Notes: generated from the sequence alone by a model not told the origin. A stretch of DNA of 64,000 bases from Chromatiaceae bacterium (GCA_024235395.1 JACKMK010000003.1:372001-436000); one strand, 5' to 3'; shown: positions 27,361 through 36,613, counted from the stretch's first letter. A program made the numbers and translations.

Positions 27361-28271
27361 AGAGTTCCCTCGAGTAGAAAAACATGTATTCCGGCCTGTA
27401 CAACCCCGCCGTGGGTGAGCGGGTTGTCCATGCGGCACGCTGCTCACAAGCCGCGACCGATTTCCTGGATGTAAAGCAGGGTTATTTTTAGCCTAAGTCT
27501 AAATCTAAATCACTGACATACGTCAATTCGTCGGGGCTTTTTGCACCGTGGCGGCGAGAGAGTTCCGCAGGGGAAAGCAGGTCAGCTGGATCGACTTCGT
27601 ACGCGGACGACCGTGTCGATGATTTCAGGGTATTTACCGCTGGGGAGATGGATGCACCCCAATCGCCGGTAAGCCTAGAGCTGCTGCCGAAACTGCGCGC
27701 GTCCGCGCGCATCGGTGCCCGGGTTGGCCGTACTCGCTGGAAGCGAGCCACGTCACGTGTGGGGATTGAGTATTCGGTCCTTATCCAAAGCAGTCTGTCG
27801 AATGTCTGACCCTAGGGTCTGTTCAGGTCGAGTTGCCGCCGTTTGCACGATGGCAAAGCAGACTTTCCTTTAGCTGTCCCCGCTCAACTACCAGTACCCA
27901 GCCCACTGCAGTCGAAACCGCGTGGAGTGATCAATGGCGGCCTCGGTCGAACACCAAGCGGTGACCGAGCGTAAGCTGAGTTGCCGCTTCGGTCGCAAAG
28001 TGGCCCCAACGACCCCAACGGACTTTCCATCGGGACGCGCGATCCCCGACGGACTTTGTTCCCTCAGAACAACCGGTGTTGTGAGGGAATAAAGTCCGTC
28101 ACGAACCATACATGTAAGCCACTGATTTTTCTCAACTACAGTATCGAGGGAAAGTCCGTCACGAGACGCGCCGAGAATTTACGATGCGCAAACAGCCCCG
28201 CGGCAAAGTGCGCTTGAGATCCTTGCGCACACATTTATCGATGGCCAACACACAGACTCGGTCTCGGATTG
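27361..28271. other. 911-bp gene-poor spacer at the left border of the conflict island
   Basis: No supported gene. On the minus strand near 27526-27500 there is TTGACG and then a GATTTA/GATTTA/GACTTA direct repeat, a possible promoter for the peroxidase gene; TGACATACGTCA (27514-27525) is an imperfect dyad. The ORF at 27488-27751 has shadow-like composition. The right half (28019-28164) holds nested inverted repeats described separately. The sequence character changes here from chromosomal to accessory. Confidence 0.5.
28019..28164. repeat. Nested inverted repeats of an AAAGTCCGTC motif
   Basis: Outer pair: CGGACTTTCC (28019-28028) and GGAAAGTCCG (28149-28158), perfect. Inner pair: GACGGACTTTGTTCCCTCA (28048-28066) and TGAGGGAATAAAGTCCGTC (28082-28100), 18 of 19 paired, with a 15-nt loop that itself pairs CAAC/GTTG. 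Both rightward copies continue as GTCCGTCACGA. Four copies of one motif in two mirror-image pairs could be a transposon end, recombination site or regulator array. It lies about 110 bp downstream of the last conflict-operon gene. Confidence 0.75.
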
Positions 28272-29303
28272 TCAAACTACGATGCCATGTGCGGCCATGC
28301 GTGCCCGTACTCGGGCGATCGCGCTGCCCTGGTTGCGGTAGACTAATTGCTTGGTGCCCGGCAGCAGTAAGTCGCCTCCGGCATGGTGTAGGGCCACCAC
28401 GCGCCAACGCATATCGAACACAGGAGCACCGGACGAGCCAGGGAGGGTATCGGTCAGATACTGCACGCGTTTGTCGTCGGCAAAGGTTACCAGGTTGTTG
28501 TGCATCGCCACCTGTTTTGCCATGCCGTTGGGGTGTTGGATGATCGCTACTCGGTCCTCGGCTCTAACAGGCTCGTCAGACAAATGGGCAGGCGGGCGGT
28601 CTGGGCGCGGTTCGGCCAGCTCGATCACTGCCCAATCGTCAGCCGCCTCGCCGTGGATGCTGTCAAGTTTGCAGGGCACCGGCGTGCCCTCGGCCTCGGG
28701 CCCATCGATGGCTCTCTCGTAGTCGAACAAGGCAGTGATTTCTTGTGCCGTCTCGCCAGAGGGCTGTTGGAAGTTGTGATGCACGGTCAACAGTTGGGTG
28801 GAAGAGATCAAGAAGCCGGTTCCGGAGTACCAGCCTCCGGCGAATCGCATGCGCAGTTTGACTACGCTCCGGGCGGTCTCGTATCCGTGCTTGAGATAAG
28901 CCACATCGAGAAAGGTGGGCCGCTCGCCCATTATTTTTTCGTGGGTGGCGACATGTGCGGCGCTCACTTCCGTGGCATCGGCGTCGGGTGCAGGGGCAAA
29001 ATCGCCCTCTTCAGCCACGCCAGCACCCGTCCAGGAGCGGTGCACCGAATCGATCAACGCGGCTCGCGCCGGGTAGCGGACAGTCAAGGCCTGGAAGAAC
29101 GGCGCCGTCACGAGCCCGTGAGCCTCGAGCTGCTCGACGGCGGTGATGGTGAATGCGATTCGGCTGGAATTCGCCCCCGGCAGGCCGGCCAAAAGCATCG
29201 GCATCTGGGCATAATCGAGTGAGTCGATAGCAGCGTAGAGGTCGTCATTGCTTCGGAACAGAGTCAGCAGGAGATCACGCAGCAGTTTTCGGCGGTTGGC
29301 CAT
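28272..29303 (-). CDS. EAD1-like adaptor domain fused to trypsin-like serine protease
   Basis: 343 residues. Residues ~5-86 are helical with the pattern of effector-associated domain 1: LLRDLLLTLFRSNDDLYAAI...LAGLPG...IAFTITAVEQLEAHGLVTAPFFQALTVRYPARAALI. Such EADs are death-fold-like adaptors that recruit effectors to STAND or other NTPases in bacterial conflict systems. Residues ~150-340 are a trypsin-like domain with all three catalytic residues: His in LLTVHHNF (175/176), Asp223 in DDWAVIEL and Ser291 in LPGSSGAPVF. No signal peptide, so it acts in the cytosol. It is last in the minus-strand operon, 12 bp after the STAND gene. Confidence 0.88.
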   Translation of the reverse strand: MANRRKLLRDLLLTLFRSNDDLYAAIDSLDYAQMPMLLAGLPGANSSRIAFTITAVEQLEAHGLVTAPFFQALTVRYPARAALIDSVHRSWTGAGVAEEGDFAPAPDADATEVSAAHVATHEKIMGERPTFLDVAYLKHGYETARSVVKLRMRFAGGWYSGTGFLISSTQLLTVHHNFQQPSGETAQEITALFDYERAIDGPEAEGTPVPCKLDSIHGEAADDWAVIELAEPRPDRPPAHLSDEPVRAEDRVAIIQHPNGMAKQVAMHNNLVTFADDKRVQYLTDTLPGSSGAPVFDMRWRVVALHHAGGDLLLPGTKQLVYRNQGSAIARVRARMAAHGIVV

Positions 29304-29315
29304 TGGGCGGGGCCG

Positions 29316-32048
29316 TCAATATCTCAGGAGATGAGGGGCAACGCTTCTGGTGCCCGAGGGGCCGCGGCCGACTGCAATTGCAAAGGCGACATCGACTTCG
29401 CTCCGAAGAGCGGCCAGTGCGCGGTCGTGCAGGTCGCGGTCGGCACTATTGAAAGCGCTAGACATCCGACTGTCGAGGTCGGCCGGCCCATGCACATCGG
29501 TTGCCTGCAGCCCGAGCATGCCTGCCAGTTCCTCGCGCCGGGCATGGTTTTCCATCGCACTTGGGAACATTGGGCGAAGGTCGCGGAATAGATTGAGAAG
29601 GTGGCTGCGCACTGCGGGGTTTACACGTTTTTGCCAGTCTCGGACTGGCTGAAGAACTTCGGATAGCTCGGCCACCGATTCGAGCTTGGTGACGTGGTGT
29701 GACGCCACCTCCTGATACTCGGCGACAAGCAGATCACAGGCGGCCAGCACATGGGCATGGCGGGCCCGAGCACCGCTGCCGAGCCTACGCGGTAGACGAG
29801 CCAACGCGATGCGCAATGTCAGCCGCTCCAGTGCGGCGAGATGATCGGAAAAGCGATAGGCGAGGCGCCAGAACCTCAGTGCGCGATCTAGCTCGGCCAT
29901 CCCTTCGGCCACGCTGGCCGCAGAGATCGCGATACGAGCCCTGATCGACCCTGGGAGGTCGTTGGCGCCGGGAATCAGTTCGGCCTCTGCTAACAGTTCG
30001 TCAAAATGGCCCTTCCGAATTAGCAACTCGGCATGGACGTCACCTAGCAGCGATTGCAGGCTTTGCGGGGCTCTGGCTTGCTCGAAGATGTCGGACAGGT
30101 CGGTCACGCCTTCTGACAGGCGGTTTTTGGCGACCGCGCGCAATTCGTCAATGCCGCCGCCGACTGCGTCACTGCGCCCGCCGCCCAGGAGCAGGCGCAG
30201 TGATGCGGCCGCGGGGGGAGGCATTTCAGCGAGCGAACCTACCAGGCGCTGTCCGGCCGATGCGCGCCAGCGGTTAGCCACCGTTTCACGTTCGTCGCCC
30301 CGACACAAGCGGTGATAAAGCTCTTCTGCGCGGGCGATGTCGTCGTCGCCGTGGGCATAGTAAGCGACCGCAGCATCGTGGATCTCCCGGGCGACGTTCG
30401 CAGAAACCTCAAGGCGCATGACCGGTAACATGATCTCGCGCAGGTCCTGACGGTGCCACAACGCACCGGGGTCGGAGCTGTCACGCGAGAACAACTGGCC
30501 TTCGTGTTCGGCCTTTTGCATTAGCTGGTCTACATCGACCTCTGGGGGCAGATCACAAGGCCCGGCCAGCACGCGCTCAATCACATCGCGGGTGATTCGA
30601 CGCACCAGCAGGCCCGGCTTGGCGAGCCGGCGCAGGTTCTTGTCCTGTAGTCGGTCCAACAGGCGTTCGTAGAGTGTCGCCTGCGCCGAGCGTCCGCCGC
30701 GTTCGATTTGCTCCAGCCAGTCGGTCGGGTCGAAGTTGTCGTGTGAGCTGCGCAGCATGGACACAGCAATGCGCAGATAGAGTGGCCAGCCCTTGATAGA
30801 GCGATTGGCACGGGCTGCCATTTTTCGGGTCAGCCTGACGCCGCGCTGGCGGGCTTTGGTGGTCAGGTAGTCCACCGCCTCGGCCTGCGAAAATCGCGAA
30901 ACGCTCTGATGCGCTAGGCGCGCGCCTTCAGCCAACCGGCTAGGTTGTCCGAAGGCGCGTGCGGCATAAATCACCATCAGATCAGCACCAGTATCGCGCA
31001 GAGCGTCGACGACGCGCGTGACGTTAGTCGCCGTTGTCTCGTCGAGCATTTCGGCGCGTTCGAAACTGTCGGCAAAAAGGATCAATCGCAGCCGTCGCGG
31101 GCGGCCTTCGCTGAACAAGTCAAGTGCCTCGTCAAGGATCTCTTGTGGGGTCGAGCGCATGCGGTAGTCGCGACTGGAAACGGACTGCACCTTGAAGCGG
31201 GTGCTGTCCGAGCGTCCCAACGCCCGCAACATCGTGGCAAGCCGACTGTTGGTCTCGGACGACCAATGCAGGGCCAACTGGCGCACGATCTCAATGGCCA
31301 TATCGAGCGCCGTGGCGCGCTGCATCTTTGGAAGGTCAAAATCGAGGTGCAGGATTGCGTCGGGCCGAGTCTGCGTATCGCCGTCGGTCAGAAGCTGTTG
31401 AAAGAACCGCGCCACCGCGATCGATTTGCCAATGCCGCCAGGACCTTCGATGAGCACGGTCGGGCGGGGCTTGACCCTCCACAGCCGCTGCAGCGCGCTC
31501 AGAAGATTCTCGCGACCGACGAAATTGTCGATGTCTGGACCGCCGATGCGTTCGACGAATGCCTGATCGGAGATGCGCTTGGCGATGAAATTGGGATCAA
31601 TCTGTGGCGCACCGTCCAGATCTTTGATCCAAGTGGCGGCACTGGCCAACGCCATCAGGTCAACCCGGCCCATCGCGCTGGTGTCGGGCACCTGGCCAGC
31701 AACGAGATCGGCGAAGCGTCGTTCGGCCAGCGTGTTCGGTCCTTCACGGGCCAGAGTCGCCCTAATCTCGGATAGGCCGGCTTGCACAAGGAGTTCACGG
31801 CGTAGTGGAAGCGGAAGCACTGTTCCTTCGGGCCGTTCCCCTCCGCCGCCAAGTGCCCCCAAAGACAAGGTAACATCGATGGCTGCCTGCAGCTCCGGTT
31901 CGGGCAGATTGCCACCCTGACGCGTCAACCAGTCGGCCATAAGCTGGCTTGGCCGAAAGCGTTCGCGCACGGCGGCCGCCAGCACCAGTTCGCGGACCGG
32001 CGCAGATAGCGTGGCGAGATCGAGATCGTTTTCGAGCGGCGAGTTCAT
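29316..32048 (-). CDS. STAND-type NTPase with helical-repeat C-terminus
   Basis: 910 residues from the ATG at 32048, which overlaps the upstream stop as ATGA; the longer frame reads through that gene and is discarded. FVGREN (~177) is the usual entry to a STAND domain, then Walker A EGPGGIGKS (201-209) and Walker B RLILFADSF (~321-329). The C-terminal ~400 residues are Leu/Ala/Arg-rich helices, probably TPR-like sensor repeats. The N-terminal ~120 residues are helical and may be an adaptor. STAND proteins oligomerise on ligand recognition and activate attached or recruited effectors; here separate proteases, a nuclease and a lipase are encoded in the same operon. Confidence 0.88.
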   Translation of the reverse strand: MNSPLENDLDLATLSAPVRELVLAAAVRERFRPSQLMADWLTRQGGNLPEPELQAAIDVTLSLGALGGGGERPEGTVLPLPLRRELLVQAGLSEIRATLAREGPNTLAERRFADLVAGQVPDTSAMGRVDLMALASAATWIKDLDGAPQIDPNFIAKRISDQAFVERIGGPDIDNFVGRENLLSALQRLWRVKPRPTVLIEGPGGIGKSIAVARFFQQLLTDGDTQTRPDAILHLDFDLPKMQRATALDMAIEIVRQLALHWSSETNSRLATMLRALGRSDSTRFKVQSVSSRDYRMRSTPQEILDEALDLFSEGRPRRLRLILFADSFERAEMLDETTATNVTRVVDALRDTGADLMVIYAARAFGQPSRLAEGARLAHQSVSRFSQAEAVDYLTTKARQRGVRLTRKMAARANRSIKGWPLYLRIAVSMLRSSHDNFDPTDWLEQIERGGRSAQATLYERLLDRLQDKNLRRLAKPGLLVRRITRDVIERVLAGPCDLPPEVDVDQLMQKAEHEGQLFSRDSSDPGALWHRQDLREIMLPVMRLEVSANVAREIHDAAVAYYAHGDDDIARAEELYHRLCRGDERETVANRWRASAGQRLVGSLAEMPPPAAASLRLLLGGGRSDAVGGGIDELRAVAKNRLSEGVTDLSDIFEQARAPQSLQSLLGDVHAELLIRKGHFDELLAEAELIPGANDLPGSIRARIAISAASVAEGMAELDRALRFWRLAYRFSDHLAALERLTLRIALARLPRRLGSGARARHAHVLAACDLLVAEYQEVASHHVTKLESVAELSEVLQPVRDWQKRVNPAVRSHLLNLFRDLRPMFPSAMENHARREELAGMLGLQATDVHGPADLDSRMSSAFNSADRDLHDRALAALRSEVDVAFAIAVGRGPSGTRSVAPHLLRY

Positions 32049-33100
32049 GGCGCACGCACCTCGGCCCGGAGTTCGAGCAGCTTCCGACGCAGTTCGGGAA
32101 AGCGGGCATCGTCGGGCAAATGAATCACGGCATCGTATATGTTTGTCGCACGCGCGCTGAGTGCGGCGGTCCCGAGCGGTTGTCTCCCACGTTCGTTCAG
32201 CGCCGAGGCAACTTCGAAGACCTCGGTCTGCGTCACCTGTCCGAGATCTTCGACCTGCATGTTTGGTAAATCGCTGCGCATCGAGTCTCGATGTGCGGTC
32301 GGTCCCAAGACGAAGACCACGCAATTATCGAATTGGTTGGCGTCGCGGTCCGCGCAGAACATCTTGATGAATTCTGGTACTGCTGGGTCCGGCACCTCGT
32401 CAGAGAAGTCGATCACCAACCAAGGCTTAGGGAGAATGAGCGGCGCCGCGGCGAGGTGTGCACGCAGATAGGCTGCGAACTTGGCCGCCACATCGCCGGG
32501 AGTCGCTCCCTCGTGTGTCGGTTCGTCGGCGGCGCCGATCGCGTAGGCCTGCTTCAGCCCGCCGTAGAGATGACCGAGGGTGCGTGATTCCGTCTCGAGC
32601 GTGAAATCGACCTTGTGCAGCTGCACATTCTGGCTGCGCGCCACGTGCCGGATTAATTGGAAACTGTGGCTGCGCCCGGACATTGGGCCGCCGGCGATAT
32701 AGATCACGCCGTGATGATAGCCATTCGCAATCTCGGTCAGCAGCGCCCGAAGTCCGGAGCGGTCGACCATCGGCTCCGCCCCGATCCAGAGCTCCTGCAC
32801 CGGATTCGCAGTGGCCTGCGCAGTCTGTTCCCTCAGACGGTCGGCGATCGCCTTTAGCGCGGAATTTTCATCGGCGTTTGGGGTCATCTTCACCAGCGCA
32901 TCACATGCCGCAGTCGCCATCGACGACTCCTCGTTGAGACGCCCAATCAGATGCACCACCACGACAGCGACTGGCTGGCTCAGCGTCCAGACGGCATCTT
33001 CGCCGGTGACGTCGCCAAAAACTAAAGCCAGATTGGCCGAACCGATCGCCATGAGACGATCCTTGATGGTCATACGCTCGGCCCGGGTGATCACCGCCAT
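32045..33100 (-). CDS. P-loop-like protein with degenerate Walker A, conflict-operon component
   Basis: 351 residues. Residues ~10-95 are alpha-helical (TIKDRLMAIGSANLALVFGDV...LKAIADRLREQ) and may be an adaptor. At 134-146 VIYIAGGPMSGRSHSFQLIRHV has the position and shape of a Walker A loop, but the invariant Lys is Arg143. KPWLVIDFSDEVPD (~222) looks like Walker B. This suggests an ATPase-fold subunit with weak or no ATP hydrolysis, perhaps a scaffold for the STAND protein whose start codon it overlaps (ATGA). It begins 10 bp after the protease-nuclease gene. No signal peptide. Confidence 0.7.
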   Translation of the reverse strand: MAVITRAERMTIKDRLMAIGSANLALVFGDVTGEDAVWTLSQPVAVVVVHLIGRLNEESSMATAACDALVKMTPNADENSALKAIADRLREQTAQATANPVQELWIGAEPMVDRSGLRALLTEIANGYHHGVIYIAGGPMSGRSHSFQLIRHVARSQNVQLHKVDFTLETESRTLGHLYGGLKQAYAIGAADEPTHEGATPGDVAAKFAAYLRAHLAAAPLILPKPWLVIDFSDEVPDPAVPEFIKMFCADRDANQFDNCVVFVLGPTAHRDSMRSDLPNMQVEDLGQVTQTEVFEVASALNERGRQPLGTAALSARATNIYDAVIHLPDDARFPELRRKLLELRAEVRAP

Positions 33101-33110
33101 AGCACCCCTC

Positions 33111-35036
33111 TCAGGCCCGTCGCGGGGCCGACAGCATCAGACTGTCGGGGCCGTCGATTGCTCGTGCCACGACGGAGAAGGGTGCCTCTTGCGGCAGGTC
33201 GGCGCCTAATGGATCAGCCTGCAGCAGTGCGCCGAAATCGAGCCCCGTTTGCTCGGCAATCAAAGCGATGCGCACTTGGTAAGTCTTGTAACTACCATAG
33301 ACGAAAGCGCTTTCGACTAGGCCGCGGATCATCGGCCCGTGTGACAGTACATAGCCGGTGGCCGACAGCTGTCCGGTGCCGACATCCACCATCGCTACAA
33401 CTTTCCAGAACTCTTCTGGAATCCGAACATCTGCTGTGTCTACGCCCTGCTTCAGGCGCTTGTCGGTGTCTCGGAACACTGGCCCAGTCAGTACACTCAC
33501 GCGGAAGTCGCGAGTCTCAGCGGCCTCAAGTACATAGTCCTCGAGACCCAACCAGTCCTTCTGGTTTAGATCCTCGTGTTGGGGAACGCAGTTGGTGTAA
33601 TGGAATGTGTCGATCTCGGCCGCCTGTGCATTTGGCCCCCAGCCGGGGTCGCGGCGACGGACCATATGGCCGCGGTCGAACGGATTGCTCGCGTACAGCG
33701 CATTGCCAATCTGGTGTGCCTCGTCTAGGCGGCCGTCGAACCTCCATTTTCCCTTGCGCTTGAGCCTAACGGTTTGTGCGCCATCGATGTTCACTGCCGT
33801 CACCAATGGGAGCCGCCTGGACATAGATTGGACGACCGAGAAGTTATGGTAACGCAATACCTTGTCGGCAGTGCCTTCGACCTCGGCAATGTCGTCCGCC
33901 CAAGTCCCGAACTCAGGTAACGGGACGCTGAGCGCGTTAGTGCCGAGGAAGTCGGGATCGTAACCGTTGCGTTCTCTCAGCGATTCCATCGCGGTAACGG
34001 GAGTTTCGATGGACTTCGAGGAAACTGGGACATGGCTTATCACTTGCCGACGCGCCGACTCGATCACATCGGCCGTCACCGCGTAGTTGTTCTCCATGAA
34101 CCGCCCAGCGAAGTGCAGGCCTTGCCAGCGCCCATCCGACAGCGAGATCAGCGGCGAGCCGGAGTTTCCGCCGAGCGACGAATAGTCCGCCATCAGCGTG
34201 ATACCATCGCTGCTGCGATCGGTCACGAAGCCCGGCGCGAATCGCTTGACCCGGTACTGGCCGCGGAAAACCTCATCCATCAGCGCACGGTCGTTACGGT
34301 CGCCGTCCTCAGCCGGATAGCCGATAACGGCTACCGGGTCGCCAATAGCCAACTTGGAATTCCCGCCTAGCAACTCGAGTTTCGGCGCATCCTGCAGCGG
34401 CGCGACGCGCAGCAGAGCGAAGTCGGGCTCATCGTCGCGGGCGATGTACAGCACCCGCGTAACCTCCGCGCGTAAATGCGCTTCGTCGCCGAGGAAGTGA
34501 CGGTAATCCAACCGCGCCTCGATCTCGGCGCCGAAGCGGCCCTTGCGAAAGCGATAACCCGAGCGTAGTCGCTCGGCGAATTCGACGGCGACGTGGCGGT
34601 TGGTAACCACCAGCGCGTCGTCGATCAGAAAGCCAGTGCCGGCATAGGGCAGAGAAAAATGGTTTATCAGATCGACGCGGCCGACCCCCTTACACGCCTT
34701 CGCCAGTACGTTCTCGTTGCCTCTGATCGCCATCAGGAGATTGGGGTCGGCTTCAATGGCGTCGGCGAGGTCAATGCCGCCTTCAAGCACAAAGAAGGCC
34801 GGTCGCAATGCGGCTAACACGATGGCCTCCGCCAAGCCGCCGCGCCCGACGGCCTCCAGGCTCACGTCCCCACCGGCAGTTGTGGCGGGGGATTCCGCCA
34901 TAGACTCGAGCATTTCGGCTGGCGCCGGGGGGGCGCTCTTACCTGGTGAAGTTTTCCACCGTTCTAGAATACGGGCGGCTCTGCTCTCAAGGTCGCCGGT
35001 ATTTTTGCGAACCTGATCGAGTTGGTTGCGGTACAT
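33111..35036 (-). CDS. Trypsin-like protease fused to DNA/RNA non-specific endonuclease
   Basis: 641 residues from the ATG at 35036 (AAGGAGGG upstream); the 44-codon upstream extension is rejected. After a helical N-terminus (~1-120), residues ~125-320 are a trypsin-like domain with His148 (TNRHVAV), Asp205 (DEPDFALL) and Ser292 (GGNSGSPL). Residues ~390-600 are a NUC1/NucA-type beta-beta-alpha-Me nuclease with the DRGH motif (454-457) and the metal Asn region TNCVPQHEDLNQKDW (481-495). No signal peptide. Protease and nuclease in one chain suggest self-cleavage or a protease trigger releasing a DNA/RNA-degrading effector. Confidence 0.92.
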   Translation of the reverse strand: MYRNQLDQVRKNTGDLESRAARILERWKTSPGKSAPPAPAEMLESMAESPATTAGGDVSLEAVGRGGLAEAIVLAALRPAFFVLEGGIDLADAIEADPNLLMAIRGNENVLAKACKGVGRVDLINHFSLPYAGTGFLIDDALVVTNRHVAVEFAERLRSGYRFRKGRFGAEIEARLDYRHFLGDEAHLRAEVTRVLYIARDDEPDFALLRVAPLQDAPKLELLGGNSKLAIGDPVAVIGYPAEDGDRNDRALMDEVFRGQYRVKRFAPGFVTDRSSDGITLMADYSSLGGNSGSPLISLSDGRWQGLHFAGRFMENNYAVTADVIESARRQVISHVPVSSKSIETPVTAMESLRERNGYDPDFLGTNALSVPLPEFGTWADDIAEVEGTADKVLRYHNFSVVQSMSRRLPLVTAVNIDGAQTVRLKRKGKWRFDGRLDEAHQIGNALYASNPFDRGHMVRRRDPGWGPNAQAAEIDTFHYTNCVPQHEDLNQKDWLGLEDYVLEAAETRDFRVSVLTGPVFRDTDKRLKQGVDTADVRIPEEFWKVVAMVDVGTGQLSATGYVLSHGPMIRGLVESAFVYGSYKTYQVRIALIAEQTGLDFGALLQADPLGADLPQEAPFSVVARAIDGPDSLMLSAPRRA

Positions 35037-35183
35037 CGCGTGCCCTCCTTGTAGAGAAACGTCGGTCCAATCGCTGTTGCGACATTTGTTGACTGAAGTC
35101 TGGGTAAGCGGAGGCTCCTCAACCGACACCGCTATCCAGCGACTACAGCATGAATCTAAAACCGGCAATGAACGAGTGCTGCA

Positions 35184-36506
35184 TTACCGGTCAACAGCGG
35201 AGACTGCGATGACCACTCGTTCTTCTTGCGCGCGATCGCCTTCGAAGCGCAGCTCATAGAACCCGGGTTCGAGCACCACCTCTATACTCAGGGCCAGGGC
35301 CGGTATCGCCGGTCCCTGGTAGCTGATCGGTATCCGCACGCTGGTGTCGCCGGCGACGTCCTCCTCGGTTCGCACTTCGAACACGAGGTGGCCCGTGAGG
35401 TGTGTGAACGGCACCTCGGAGGACAGTACCGCTTCGATTGCCATTCCTTGCTCGAAAATCTGCCGCTGCAGCGACACCGCGAGCTTTGACGCCGCGTCAC
35501 GCGGGGCTTCCTCGGGGATTCCGGCATCCACACCAAACAGACGAAAAAAGACACGTTTGAATGGATCACCGCGAAAAACGCTGACGTGTTCGTTTATCAC
35601 CACTTGTTTCTGCACTGCGTGTGGCAGCGCGCTCCACATCGGTACGGTGCCGTCGCCGGCATCGGGCGTGGTGACCATATGCGCAGTGCGGCCATCCACG
35701 TTGACGCGCGTCACGGTCTTGTGGCCGGCACCACAGAAATAGAAATAGCGCACATGGTCCGGCGTTGAGCCACTGCCAAGCGCGTCGTGAACAGCACGTG
35801 CCCTTGTCACCAGATGCGGCGACATGCCGAGAGACTCCGCCACTGCTTCGTCGTAGAAATCGAGTGTTGTCAGCTTCGTACCGACTGCAACGTTCCAACA
35901 CGCCGCCTCACCCGGCGCGGGCAATAGTTGGTAACCCGAAGGAAAAGCAGGGTTCGCCGCCAGCTGCCTAAAATCTGCTCCACTGATGCCAAATGCGCTG
36001 TCGAGGCCCAGCACCCGCGCCAAAGCCAGAGGTGCGCCGTTGTGCGGCGTGGCGAGTGCGAAAAAGGCGACGATCCTCTCGAACCATGGTCGGTTCCGGA
36101 AATTTGGGGTTTCGAGGAGCAAACGCGAGATCAATCCACCCATCGAGTGGGCAACGATCATGATCCTGTCCGCCGAAATGCCATCGAGTCGATCCGCTAG
36201 TCCGTCGGCCAGGTCAAACAGGTCCAGTCGCCAGTCGTAGGGGTGTTCCAAAAGAACTTTATCCCCCCCGGTTTTATATCCGAGTTGAGCGAGCAGCGAC
36301 TGCAAGGGCCGATAGAAATCCACGCAAGCGACACGCGAGATTAACTGGGTTGGGCGTGCTGATACATCCTGCAGCTTGGAGATACGGCGATACCCAAAAA
36401 GCGTTTCGCGAACTTTGGGTGGCCAGACAATTTCGCCGTCAGGCAGTACCAGTTCTGTTCCCATGATTCCCGGAACGAGCACAACGACGGAATTCACGTC
36501 CGACAC
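35184..36506 (-). CDS. LCAT-like lipase / acyltransferase, likely membrane-attacking effector
   Basis: 440 residues from a GTG at 36506 with AGGAAGGGG upstream. VVVLVPGIMGTELVL and EHPYDWRLD are hallmarks of the lecithin:cholesterol acyltransferase-like alpha/beta-hydrolase family. The nucleophile Ser121 lies in AHSMGG, the acid in GDGTVPMWSA (~287) and the His in NEHVSVF (~313). The C-terminal ~100 residues are beta-rich (VRIPISYQGPAIPALALSIEVVLEPGFYELRFEGD). No signal peptide; in conflict systems such lipases are cytosolic effectors against membrane phospholipid. It is the first gene of the operon, 147 bp before the protease-nuclease gene and only 42 bp from the end of an IS3 element. Confidence 0.88.
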   Translation of the reverse strand: MSDVNSVVVLVPGIMGTELVLPDGEIVWPPKVRETLFGYRRISKLQDVSARPTQLISRVACVDFYRPLQSLLAQLGYKTGGDKVLLEHPYDWRLDLFDLADGLADRLDGISADRIMIVAHSMGGLISRLLLETPNFRNRPWFERIVAFFALATPHNGAPLALARVLGLDSAFGISGADFRQLAANPAFPSGYQLLPAPGEAACWNVAVGTKLTTLDFYDEAVAESLGMSPHLVTRARAVHDALGSGSTPDHVRYFYFCGAGHKTVTRVNVDGRTAHMVTTPDAGDGTVPMWSALPHAVQKQVVINEHVSVFRGDPFKRVFFRLFGVDAGIPEEAPRDAASKLAVSLQRQIFEQGMAIEAVLSSEVPFTHLTGHLVFEVRTEEDVAGDTSVRIPISYQGPAIPALALSIEVVLEPGFYELRFEGDRAQEERVVIAVSAVDR

Positions 36507-36613
36507 CCCTTCCTATAAAAAGTAACGCGATTGGTCAAATATTAGAACTGGCAAGCCCCGACTATCGTAGACACCCGGCAGCGTTAAACTAACGCAAACC
36601 AAAAGGTGTGGAA

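Noticed and set aside
27488..27751. 87-residue minus ORF upstream of the peroxidase
   Set aside because: No ribosome site, unusual composition, no motif; likely chance.
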